Source of the DNA: Planctomycetaceae bacterium
GTDB taxonomy: Bacteria > Planctomycetota > Phycisphaerae > Phycisphaerales > UBA1924
Direction of reading: 5' to 3'
DNA: 64,000 bases
NCBI GenBank assembly: GCA_021294835.1
Contig: JAJTDF010000026.1
Span: forward strand, 1 to 64,000
The first letter of the stretch is position 1; each line of letters starts with the position of its first letter. Below, piece by piece: positions 1-7,166 of this stretch. The notes under the pieces are model-generated. The model was not told where the DNA came from. It did no database searches and worked only from the letters and a program-made list of their open reading frames with translations. Both the position numbers and the translations under genes were made by a program.

Positions 1-98
1 ACGTTGATCTGGCCGCCGGCGTCCTGGGGTCCGAAGAGCGGGTCATTCTGAGCGGGCGGCAGGGCCAACGTACCGCTGCCTTGTGGGAGCATGGTCAT
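1..98 (-). CDS. N-terminus of an exopolysaccharide gene, cut by the left edge
   Basis: Only about 32 codons are visible, reading MTMLPQGSGTLALPPAQNDP onward in the minus strand. The start at 98 has a clear ribosome binding site (AAGGAG about 7 bases upstream) and overlaps the stop of the EpsI gene by ATGA; a second in-frame ATG lies at 92. The visible part is a polar, proline-containing leader with no domain. Chain-length determinants of the Wzz/GumC type often sit next to exosortase and EpsI genes and begin with such a cytoplasmic leader, so that is the likeliest identity. This is inference from context, as no diagnostic residue is inside the window. Confidence 0.6.
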   Translation of the reverse strand, partial: MTMLPQGSGTLALPPAQNDPLFGPQDAGGQIN

Positions 99-859
99 CG
101 GGCCACTCCTTGCGCCGGGGCCGGGGTGATCGGCCCCGCGGGCCCTGCGTGGGGGCCGGTGGTATCGGCCGCGCGGGACTGATTGAGAATCTCACGGACG
201 GCGGGAAGGACGGGCCGGAGCAGTTCGGTGAGGAGCGCCGGTTCGTCCTGAACCGGGGTGCCCATTCGCATGGCGAGCTGAACCTGAGCGGCGCCGAGGT
301 GGCGGACGGTGGGTGAGCCGGCGGCCTTGTAGACGGCTTGCATGTCCCAGGTGAGGGGCTGTTCGGGGAGGACGAAGAAGCAGTAGGTGACCAGCCTGAT
401 CTGCTGGTTCATGTTCTGGCGGACGAACTCGTAGCGGCGGATGGGGATGTGCATGGTGCCGTGGCTGTCGGTCACGGTGATGGTCTGGGGCTGGCTGTAC
501 TGGCCCTCCTGCCATCCGTGTGCGGGGTAGCAGACGGGGGGGTAGTGTCCGCGAAGATCGCGGACATCGCGGGACTGGATGACGTAGACGGTGCCGCCCT
601 TGCCGTCGTCGTTGAAGAAGGTCCGGCCGAAGAGGGCGTTGGGACGGAGGAGCTCCATGGCCTGCGGGGGGATCGACTCTTCGCGGCTTCGCCAGTTGCC
701 GAATTCGGTGGGGAGGGACATGACGGCGGCGCGGACGCGCTCGTGATAGGCGTCAACGTCCCGGGCGGCGGGACGGCGGAGCTGGTCGGCCGCGAGGCCG
801 GCCATGATCGCACAGGTGCACAGGATGGGGACGAGGAGCCGTCGCACGGGTTTTCTCAC
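95..859 (-). CDS. EpsI-type exosortase-associated protein
   Basis: A 254-residue protein with an N-terminal hydrophobic segment (about residues 8-24) followed by a soluble domain outside the membrane. It carries the family landmarks: a GNW motif near residue 54 after SLPTEFG, and CYPAHGW at residues 110-116. EpsI domains are either fused to exosortases or encoded beside them in exopolysaccharide loci; their exact biochemical role is unknown. The GTG start at 859 overlaps the exosortase stop by GTGA, which implies translational coupling and decides the start. The C-terminal 30 residues are proline- and alanine-rich and probably disordered. Function in assembly or sorting of envelope polysaccharide is inferred from the neighbours. 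Confidence 0.85.
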   Translation of the reverse strand: MRKPVRRLLVPILCTCAIMAGLAADQLRRPAARDVDAYHERVRAAVMSLPTEFGNWRSREESIPPQAMELLRPNALFGRTFFNDDGKGGTVYVIQSRDVRDLRGHYPPVCYPAHGWQEGQYSQPQTITVTDSHGTMHIPIRRYEFVRQNMNQQIRLVTYCFFVLPEQPLTWDMQAVYKAAGSPTVRHLGAAQVQLAMRMGTPVQDEPALLTELLRPVLPAVREILNQSRAADTTGPHAGPAGPITPAPAQGVAR

Positions 860-1734
860 TGATAGGCCAGGTTGAGCCTCTGGACGGGGACCAGGGCCCA
901 TTTGAGGAGCATGTACACGCCGTAGAGCACGCCGAAGGCGATGGGGAGCATGACCCAGCCGGAGAGGTCGTGGAAGCTGTCGGCCCGCTCCTTGGTGGAC
1001 CAGGCGTACATGAGGACGGTGGGGACAAGCCGGACGACGTTGCAGAACAGTGCGACGGCGGGGCTGGCCAGGAGGAGGAAGACGCGGACGGAGTTGCGGA
1101 GGGGGAGGCCGTAGGCGAAGGCGTAGACGATGAGCACGAGTCCGAAGACCATGCGCATGCCGTTGCAGGCCTCGGCGACGGCGACGGGAATGTTGTTGAC
1201 CGAGAGGAGGTTGCCGGAGCGGTCGACGATGACGCCGAAGGTTTCCAGGACGATCTGGGTGGCGGCGGCGCCGTACTCCATGAGGGGGCCGGCGAGGGCG
1301 AGGCGGAGGGTGCCGGGCACGGGGACGAGGAAGGCGAGGACGGCGAATGCGGGTGCGAATCGGAAGAGGACGTGCTTGCCGGCGGCGGTGACGATGCAGC
1401 CGACGGCGACAATGACGGCGCCGAGGTGCCAGGCGACCTGGATGGCCTGGTAGTAGCCGAGGAGGTACATGATGGCGCCGCCGGCGACGATGATGGGGCC
1501 GAGGGCCTGGCCGGTCGGCGGGCAGGTGCGCAGGCGGAGGCGGCGGACCCAGACGAGGTAGGCGGCGACGACGGGCACGAGGACGATGTGGCTCATCTCC
1601 GGGTCGACGTAGGCGATGAGGAGGATGTCCTTCCAGGCGTCGAGGGTCATCAGGACCCCGACGGCGGCGAGGAGGATGGCGACCCAGATGTGGGCGAGGT
1701 TCCAGCCCTGCTTGGCGAGGATGCGCGGGATCAT
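856..1734 (-). CDS. exosortase (membrane cysteine protease/transpeptidase of PEP-CTERM sorting)
   Basis: A 292-residue polytopic membrane protein with about eight hydrophobic segments. The exosortase active-site set is complete: Cys190 in AEACNGMRM, Arg235 in NVVRL and His255 in FHDLSGW. Exosortases cleave proteins carrying a C-terminal PEP-CTERM signal (motif, hydrophobic helix, arginine cluster) and are thought to transfer them to a surface acceptor. The ATG at 1734 overlaps the upstream gene by ATGA, and the downstream EpsI gene overlaps by GTGA. A likely substrate is encoded at 45701-46699. The subtype is not assigned. Position at the far end of a polysaccharide operon is the usual context for this family. 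Confidence 0.92.
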   Translation of the reverse strand: MIPRILAKQGWNLAHIWVAILLAAVGVLMTLDAWKDILLIAYVDPEMSHIVLVPVVAAYLVWVRRLRLRTCPPTGQALGPIIVAGGAIMYLLGYYQAIQVAWHLGAVIVAVGCIVTAAGKHVLFRFAPAFAVLAFLVPVPGTLRLALAGPLMEYGAAATQIVLETFGVIVDRSGNLLSVNNIPVAVAEACNGMRMVFGLVLIVYAFAYGLPLRNSVRVFLLLASPAVALFCNVVRLVPTVLMYAWSTKERADSFHDLSGWVMLPIAFGVLYGVYMLLKWALVPVQRLNLAYQ

Positions 1735-2702
1735 GCCTGGCCTCCGTTGCCGGTCCTGGCACCGCGAGCGGAGAGCAGGGTGTCGACGAGGCGCTCGCCG
1801 GCGTTGACGCGGGCGCCGGAGCAGACGACCGAGCGGACGACCAGCGCGCCGGGGGCCACGACGGCGCCGCGGAGGACGACCGAGTCGTGCAGGCGGGCGG
1901 AGGGGTCCACGGTGGCGCCGGGTTCGACGACACTGAAGGAGGAGGACCAGTCTTCGGTCCAGGGGGAGAGGCTGACCTGGCGGTCGCCCTTGGCCAGGGC
2001 CCGCAGGGCGGCGAGGTAGCCGTCCATGGTGCGGATGGGGGCGGCGAAGGTGCGTGGCGAGTGGAGCACGCGGATGTCGAAGCGTTTGGCCAGTTCGGGG
2101 AGGGCCTGCTCCTTGAAGTCGCTGAAGGCGGTCTCGCGGATGGCACCCAGCAGCCGGGCGGAGGTCAGCATGAGCCCGACGGGCAGACCGTCGTCGGTGG
2201 CGCACATGGCCAGATCACCCCCGGTGTCGAACAGGCGGGCGAGCAGTTCATCCAGCGGGCGAAGGGGAACCTGCTGGCCGGAGACCACCAGCACGCGGGC
2301 ATCGTCGGGCAGGCCAAGGGCGGCGTGGCGGAGGGCTCCGCCGGTGCCGGGGAACTCGGCCTGATCGACCTTGATGCTGGCGTTGCAGAGGTCGGGGGCA
2401 TCGGTGACGGCGGGGGGTGTGGAGCCTCGGGTGAGCAGCACGTGAAGCGAGGGGACAGCAAAGCCCAGGGAGCGGGCGGCGTCTGCGGTGTGGCGGCGCC
2501 AGCGGTTGAGCACGGTTGTGCGGGCATCGACGGGGAGGTCGAGGATGGAGCGGGAGATGGAGCGGTCCCAGGCGGTCGGGCGGAGGGTGCCGGCGAGGAC
2601 CGCCACCAGCGCGACCGAGCGAGTGGCGGGGCCGGGCCCATCGGCACGAGCATCGGGCGCGGCTTGCGAACCGCTGAGGTTGGGACGGGCCAGGGATGTC
2701 AC
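1731..2702 (-). CDS. degenerate sugar nucleotidyltransferase-like protein with hexapeptide repeats
   Basis: A 323-residue protein. Residues 29-240 follow the outline of a sugar-1-phosphate nucleotidyltransferase and retain a GTGGAL segment (119-124). The pyrophosphorylase signature expected near residue 36 (GGxGTRLxPLT..PK) is replaced by VLAGTLRPTAWDRS, and the metal-binding NGD is replaced by SGQQ (141-144). Residues 258-310 look like left-handed beta-helix hexapeptide repeats. It probably does not catalyse nucleotidyl transfer; a scaffolding or regulatory role is possible. The GTG start at 2702 is chosen because GGAGGAGAG lies just upstream (2711-2720) and the protein fold begins after it. 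It overlaps the exosortase gene by ATGA. Confidence 0.7.
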   Translation of the reverse strand: MTSLARPNLSGSQAAPDARADGPGPATRSVALVAVLAGTLRPTAWDRSISRSILDLPVDARTTVLNRWRRHTADAARSLGFAVPSLHVLLTRGSTPPAVTDAPDLCNASIKVDQAEFPGTGGALRHAALGLPDDARVLVVSGQQVPLRPLDELLARLFDTGGDLAMCATDDGLPVGLMLTSARLLGAIRETAFSDFKEQALPELAKRFDIRVLHSPRTFAAPIRTMDGYLAALRALAKGDRQVSLSPWTEDWSSSFSVVEPGATVDPSARLHDSVVLRGAVVAPGALVVRSVVCSGARVNAGERLVDTLLSARGARTGNGGQA

Positions 2703-3024
2703 CGCGGAATCTCTCCTCCCGCGTGGAGGCGGGTCATGGTGTGTGGCAGCGGGGTCCAAGGCGTCCAACGCTCCGCAGGGTGCGGAGGTTCGCCAAGGGA
2801 AGTCCCGGGGCTGTTATGCGGGTGTGGGCGGCGCATGGCACGGGCTGGAGGTCGGATACCTCGGAGGTTTTCGACATTATATGGGAGGGGGGTGCGAAAC
2901 CCCTGAGGAACTGACCAGAACGGGGCGGGACTGTGACGGCAGGGAGGTTGGGAAGGTCGCCGGATTGGGGCGGTGCATGGCCGGATAATGGTGAGGTGAG
3001 GTGGGCGGATAGGGGAAGGATGCT
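2703..3024 (-). other. intergenic gap inside the exopolysaccharide locus
   Basis: This 322-base gap is the largest break in the minus-strand run of polysaccharide genes. It separates the SDR reductase gene from the nucleotidyltransferase-like, exosortase and EpsI group. The only notable element is a perfect TATAAT on the minus strand at 2876-2881. No terminator hairpin with a T-tract and no convincing small gene was seen; a proline-rich open frame crossing it looks like a GC artefact. Confidence 0.5.
2876..2881 (-). promoter_or_regulatory. candidate -10 box for the exosortase sub-operon
   Basis: A perfect TATAAT on the minus strand within CCCATATAATG, about 175 bases upstream of the GTG start at 2702. 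Exact consensus -10 boxes are rare by chance in DNA this rich in G and C. No good -35 box lies 16-18 bases upstream, so recognition by the housekeeping sigma factor is unproven. It would allow the last genes to be expressed separately from the rest of the locus. Confidence 0.35.
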
Positions 3025-3951
3025 TCAGGTACCGACGACGGTGGCCGGGGAGACGGCCTGTGGATGCCACCCCAAAATGGTGGAAGCAAGAGCGGGAGAC
3101 ATGGAAACGTCGCGGGGTCTCGGGGGGATGGCGTTGGTGGGCTGCGGGGCGGGGTGGAGGCCGGTGGCGGGGAGGTTGGCGGCGCGGGCGATGGCGAGGC
3201 CGAGTTCAAACCGGGAGAGGCGGTGTGGGCCGGCGAGGTGGAGGATGTGGGGGAGGGGTCGTCCGAGAACCAATTGATCAAGGGCCAAAGAGATGGCGTG
3301 GGCGACATCGGTGGCGGCGACCGGGGAGCGGTGCTCGTCGGTGTAGAGGGTGCTGGATGTTCCGGCGCGGAGGGCGGCCAGGAGGCGCTCAGAGCAGGAG
3401 CGGTCGCCCCGGGGAGACGGGCCGTAGACCAGGGCGAGGCGGAGGACCAGCGTGCGGGGGGCGGCGGAGGGGCTGGTGGCGAGGGCAGCGTGCTCGCCAG
3501 CGAGTTTGCTGCGGCCGTATTCGTGCAGCGGGCGTGGGGCATCGGCCTCGGTGTAGAGGCCCTGGGGCTTGGCGCCGTCGAAGACCTGGTCGGTGGAGAT
3601 GAACAGAAAGGGCACGGCGCGATGGGCGGCGAAGGCGGCGAGGGCTTCGGTGGCGTGGGTGTTGACGGCGCGGGCGAGGGCGGGCTGTGCGTGGCAGGCG
3701 GCCAGGTCGGGCAGTGCGGCGAGGTGGATGACGGCGTGAACGTCGGGCAGGGGGGCGAGTGTGCGAGGGAGGGCCGGGGTGTCGGCGAGATCGCAGGGGA
3801 AGTGGGCGGAGGGCGTGAGGTGGGTGGGTGTACGGCCGAGGGTGAGCAGGGCGTCGCCCCGGGCGTGGAGGAGGGCGGCGAGTCGGCCGCCGACAAAGCC
3901 GGAGGCGCCGGTGAGCAGGACGGGGCGGCGGGGTTGAGGCTGAGCGGACAT
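3025..3951 (-). CDS. SDR-family NDP-sugar reductase (RmlD-like)
   Basis: A 308-residue Rossmann-fold protein. The nucleotide-binding TGASGFVG is at residues 14-21, and the SDR catalytic elements are the STDQVFDG segment (119-126) and YGRSK (Tyr145, Lys149). This arrangement matches dTDP-4-dehydrorhamnose reductases, which reduce a 4-keto sugar nucleotide with NADPH; a related epimerase or dehydratase remains possible. Other rhamnose genes (rmlA, B, C) are not in the window, so the sugar is not defined. The ATG at 3951 lies four bases after the stop of the WecG-like gene. Confidence 0.8.
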   Translation of the reverse strand: MSAQPQPRRPVLLTGASGFVGGRLAALLHARGDALLTLGRTPTHLTPSAHFPCDLADTPALPRTLAPLPDVHAVIHLAALPDLAACHAQPALARAVNTHATEALAAFAAHRAVPFLFISTDQVFDGAKPQGLYTEADAPRPLHEYGRSKLAGEHAALATSPSAAPRTLVLRLALVYGPSPRGDRSCSERLLAALRAGTSSTLYTDEHRSPVAATDVAHAISLALDQLVLGRPLPHILHLAGPHRLSRFELGLAIARAANLPATGLHPAPQPTNAIPPRPRDVSMSPALASTILGWHPQAVSPATVVGT

Positions 3952-3955
3952 GAGC

Positions 3956-4765
3956 TCACGCGCTTGCGGCGTCGGCGGGGCGGGGGCGGGCGAAGCGGGC
4001 GCGGAGTGAGCGAAGCAGGAGTGCGACGAAGAAGGGGAGGCCGTCGATGATGTAGCGGCGGAAGAGGCGGCGGGGTTCCTGGATGAGGCGGTGCGACCAT
4101 TCCAGGCCGACTTTCTGCATCCATCGGGGGGCGCGTTTGACGTCGCCGGTGACGAAGGAGAAACTGATGCCGACGCCGGCCCACCAGGCGGTGGGGCAGC
4201 AGTCCTTGATCTGGTGGATGACGCGTTCCTGCTTGGGGGAGCCGACGGCGACGAAGACCAGATCGGGCCTGGAGCGGCTGATCTGCTCGCGGATGAGGGC
4301 GATGTGGTTGGGGTCTTTGTCAAACCCGAAGGGCGGGAAGTGGGTTCCGGCGATGCGCAGGCCGGGGAAGCGGGCTTGAAGGGCCGCGGCGGCGGCTTCG
4401 GCGGTGCCGGGGTCGCCACCGAGGAGGAAGACCGAACGCTGATGGCGGGCGAGGGCCTGAGAGAGGGAGAGGATGAGGTTGGAGCCGGCGACGCGCTCGG
4501 GCAGGGGCGTGCCCTGCACGCGGCTGGCCCAGACCAGGGGCATGCCGTCGGCGACGCGGAGGGTGCAGGCGTTGACGAGGGACTGGAACTCGGCGTCGCG
4601 GGTGTAGCGGCGGAGGTGATCGAGATTGGGTGTGACGATGGTGCCGCCCCGGCCGGCGAGGACCTCGTCGGTCACGTGCTGGACGCACTGGGCCTCGGTG
4701 AGGGCGTGGACCTGCAGGCCCTGGAGGGTGATGGTGGGGAGAGGCGGGGCGGTCGGTGCGGTCAT
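3956..4765 (-). CDS. WecG/TagA/CpsF-family glycosyltransferase
   Basis: A 269-residue GT26-type enzyme. The family marks are VTPNLDHL (Thr45, Asn47), VADGMPLVWAS with Asp73, the glycine-rich FLLGGDPG segment and GSPKQE. Members transfer N-acetylmannosamine, an aminouronate or glucose from a UDP donor onto a lipid-linked N-acetylamino sugar at the inner face of the membrane, usually as the second step of repeat-unit assembly. The C-terminus ends in a basic amphipathic stretch (RRLFRRYI onward) that could touch the membrane. The UDP-sugar dehydrogenase encoded 41 bases upstream may supply its donor. Confidence 0.9.
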   Translation of the reverse strand: MTAPTAPPLPTITLQGLQVHALTEAQCVQHVTDEVLAGRGGTIVTPNLDHLRRYTRDAEFQSLVNACTLRVADGMPLVWASRVQGTPLPERVAGSNLILSLSQALARHQRSVFLLGGDPGTAEAAAAALQARFPGLRIAGTHFPPFGFDKDPNHIALIREQISRSRPDLVFVAVGSPKQERVIHQIKDCCPTAWWAGVGISFSFVTGDVKRAPRWMQKVGLEWSHRLIQEPRRLFRRYIIDGLPFFVALLLRSLRARFARPRPADAASA

Positions 4766-4806
4766 GTCGGTGGGGGGCCGGCGCGGCAGGGAAGGCGAGA
4801 GGGTGA

Positions 4807-6144
4807 TCAGGCCTTGACGACGCGGGCTTTGCAGGGACGGAGGCCCTTGGTGGCGTTGCGGGTATCGACGATGAGGCGGGCGTGGTCGGCGTAGAGGCGG
4901 TAGTCGACGGCGGTGTGATCGGTGACGATGACGACCGCGTCGTAGGAGGCGATGGCCTGCGGGGAGAGGGGGACGGAGGTGAGTTCGAGCTTGTGCTTGC
5001 GCATGCGGGGGAAGACGGGGACGTGGGGGTCGTGGTAATCGACGTGGCAGCCGAGGGCGAAGAACTCTTCGATGATCTCGGCGGCGGGGGTTTCGCGGAC
5101 GTCGTCGATGTTCTTCTTGTACGCCAGGCCGGAGACGAGGATGCGCGAGCCGGCGGCGGGTTTGCGGTCGTCATTGAGGGCGGCGACGGTGCGCTCGACG
5201 ACGTAGCGGGGCATGCGGGTGTTGATCTCGCCGGCGAGCTCGATGAAGCGGGTGTTCTGGCCGTACTCGCGGGCCTTCCAGGTGAGGTAGAAGGGATCGA
5301 TGGGGATGCAGTGTCCGCCGAGGCCGGGGCCGGGGTAGAAGGGCATGAATCCGAAGGGCTTGGTGGCGGCGGCGTCGATGACCTCCCAGACGTCGATGCC
5401 CATGTGGTCAAAGATGACCTTGAGCTCGTTGACCATGGCGATGTTGACGGCGCGGAAGATGTTTTCGAGGACCTTGGCGGCCTCGGCGACCTCGGCGGAG
5501 GAGACGCGGACGGGGGCCTGGACGGCGCGTTTGTAGAGGGCGACGGCGAGATCGGTGGAGGCGTCGTCAAGTCCGCCGACGAGCTTGGGGGTGGTTCGGG
5601 TGGTGTGGCTGGTGCGGCCGGGGTCCTCGCGCTCGGGAGAGAAGGCGACGAAGAGGTCGGTTCCGGGGGTGAGGTTGACGTCCCGCGCGGCGGCCTCGCG
5701 GAGGATGACCGGGAGCATGTCCTGGCGGGTGGTGCCGGGGTAGGTGGTGGACTCCAGGACGACGAGCTGGCCGGGGCGGACGGCGCGGCCGACGTCTCGC
5801 GCGGAGTTGATGACGTAGGACATGTCGGGCTCGTTGTGGCGGCCGAGGGGGGTGGGGACGCAGATGATGATCGCGTCGGGCTCGGCGAGGCGGGAGAAGT
5901 CGGTGGTGGCGGAGAAGCGGTCGCTGGAGGCGAGGCGGGTGGTCATCTCAGCACCGAGGTGCTTGAGGTAGTTGGTTCCGGTAGCCAGGGCGTCGATCTT
6001 GGCCTGGTCGATGTCAAAGCCAAGGACGCGGCAGCCGCCGGTGTGGAAGGCGTCGGCAAGGGGGAGGCCGACGTAGCCGAGGCCGATGATGCCGATGAGC
6101 GGCTCGCGGGTGAGGCGGAGATTCAGTTGCTCGAAGGTGGTCAT
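4807..6144 (-). CDS. UDP-N-acetyl-hexosamine 6-dehydrogenase (WbpA/TviB/WecC type)
   Basis: A 445-residue nucleotide-sugar dehydrogenase. The NAD-binding GLGYVG is at residues 21-26, the catalytic Cys279 sits in GLGGHCIPID, and Lys262 precedes it. These enzymes oxidise the C6 hydroxyl of a UDP sugar to a carboxylate using two NAD+. Similarity to the GlcNAc/ManNAc branch is judged from VGLPLADAF and KRAVQAPVRVSS. The ATG at 6144 is preferred over an upstream TTG at 6180 because AGGA lies eight bases before it. A uronate product would be a plausible target for the AsnB-like amidotransferase two genes away. Confidence 0.9.
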   Translation of the reverse strand: MTTFEQLNLRLTREPLIGIIGLGYVGLPLADAFHTGGCRVLGFDIDQAKIDALATGTNYLKHLGAEMTTRLASSDRFSATTDFSRLAEPDAIIICVPTPLGRHNEPDMSYVINSARDVGRAVRPGQLVVLESTTYPGTTRQDMLPVILREAAARDVNLTPGTDLFVAFSPEREDPGRTSHTTRTTPKLVGGLDDASTDLAVALYKRAVQAPVRVSSAEVAEAAKVLENIFRAVNIAMVNELKVIFDHMGIDVWEVIDAAATKPFGFMPFYPGPGLGGHCIPIDPFYLTWKAREYGQNTRFIELAGEINTRMPRYVVERTVAALNDDRKPAAGSRILVSGLAYKKNIDDVRETPAAEIIEEFFALGCHVDYHDPHVPVFPRMRKHKLELTSVPLSPQAIASYDAVVIVTDHTAVDYRLYADHARLIVDTRNATKGLRPCKARVVKA

Positions 6145-6185
6145 GCTGCTGGTCCTGAGGTTGAGAAACGGGATGGTCAAGCAGA

Positions 6186-7166
6186 TCAGATCGGATGCTT
6201 GATGGCGGGAGCTGACGGATTCCAGACGGCCGCACCGGCGGCGTGGGCTTCAGCAGCCGCCCTGGCTTTGCCGACCAGCAGGCTTCGGATCTGCGATCGT
6301 CGAACAAAGCGGCGGAAGTCCGTGTCGTTGTATTTCGGCTTTCGGGAGACCAGACTGGCCGCGTAGCCCCACATCATGGCGAGGCCTCCGATGATCAAGG
6401 GTGGTCTGGTCATTCGATAAGCGGCGCTCGCGGCCATGTACAACGGGGAGGTTCCCATGAAGTACTGGCCGTATCCCCAGCGGAAACGGCCTCGGAGATA
6501 GCCCTTGTCGCTGGTGCCCATGGGGCGGAGGTGGATGAAGCGCAGCTCCGGATCGTCCCAACTGCAGGCGATCCAGCCGAGCTGGCGGCAGCGGTGGCAG
6601 TCGATGCCGTCCCACATGACCTGACGGACGAAGCCGCCGATCTGGTTGAAGCAGGCCACGCGGTAGAACTTGCTGGCGCCGACGGAGACTTCGTCTCCGA
6701 TTTTTTCGCTGATTAATTCTCCGCGAAAGTCCTTGGAGGAGTTGGCGGGGCCCGGGAAATACGCTTTTCCGGAGCATGTGCCAAGGCGGGGCTCGGCGCG
6801 CATGCGATCGATGAGCAGTTCGAAGTATCGGGGCGGCAGATCGAGATCGAGATCAAGCTTGCAGACGAACTCGTAGTCGCTGAGTGTCACGAGCTCAAGG
6901 CCTTGGTAGAACGCCTCGATGACGCCGGGGCCGACCGAGCGGCTGCCGCGGTCGGTGCGACGGACGACGCGAATCCAGTCGTGCCTGGCGGCGTACTCTT
7001 GGAGAATGCGGGGAGAAGCGTCGGTGGAGCCGTCGTCGACGATGACCCAGAGGTCTGGGCGTCTGGTCTGAGCGATGACGCTGTCGAGCGTTCGGCGCAA
7101 GAAAGCGGCTTCGTTTCGGCCTGGAGAGATGATGACGTAACGGTCGCTCATGGCATCATGGCTCAT
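6186..7166 (-). CDS. family 2 glycosyltransferase
   Basis: A 326-residue GT-A fold enzyme. It opens with VIISPGRNEAAFLRRTLDS, has DDGSTD (residues 44-49) for nucleotide binding and a run of alternating Asp residues in KLDLDLDL (103-110) as the DxD metal site. A C-terminal hydrophobic patch near residue 250 (LIIGGLAMMWGYAASLV) suggests one membrane contact. The start at 7166 overlaps the end of the asparagine-synthetase gene by 11 bases; an ATG at 7151 is an alternative. Donor and acceptor cannot be read from sequence. Confidence 0.88.
   Translation of the reverse strand: MSHDAMSDRYVIISPGRNEAAFLRRTLDSVIAQTRRPDLWVIVDDGSTDASPRILQEYAARHDWIRVVRRTDRGSRSVGPGVIEAFYQGLELVTLSDYEFVCKLDLDLDLPPRYFELLIDRMRAEPRLGTCSGKAYFPGPANSSKDFRGELISEKIGDEVSVGASKFYRVACFNQIGGFVRQVMWDGIDCHRCRQLGWIACSWDDPELRFIHLRPMGTSDKGYLRGRFRWGYGQYFMGTSPLYMAASAAYRMTRPPLIIGGLAMMWGYAASLVSRKPKYNDTDFRRFVRRSQIRSLLVGKARAAAEAHAAGAAVWNPSAPAIKHPI

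Noticed and set aside
970..2019. Plus-strand Gly/Asp/Glu-rich open frames opposite the exopolysaccharide genes (also 4882-6366, 20542-21630 and others).
   Set aside because: Low-complexity shadows of the real minus-strand genes, which carry clear catalytic motifs and overlapping starts and stops.
2699..3070. A 123-codon Pro/Arg-rich frame spanning the intergenic gap.
   Set aside because: It overlaps both neighbouring genes in other frames, has no ribosome binding site and looks like a composition artefact.
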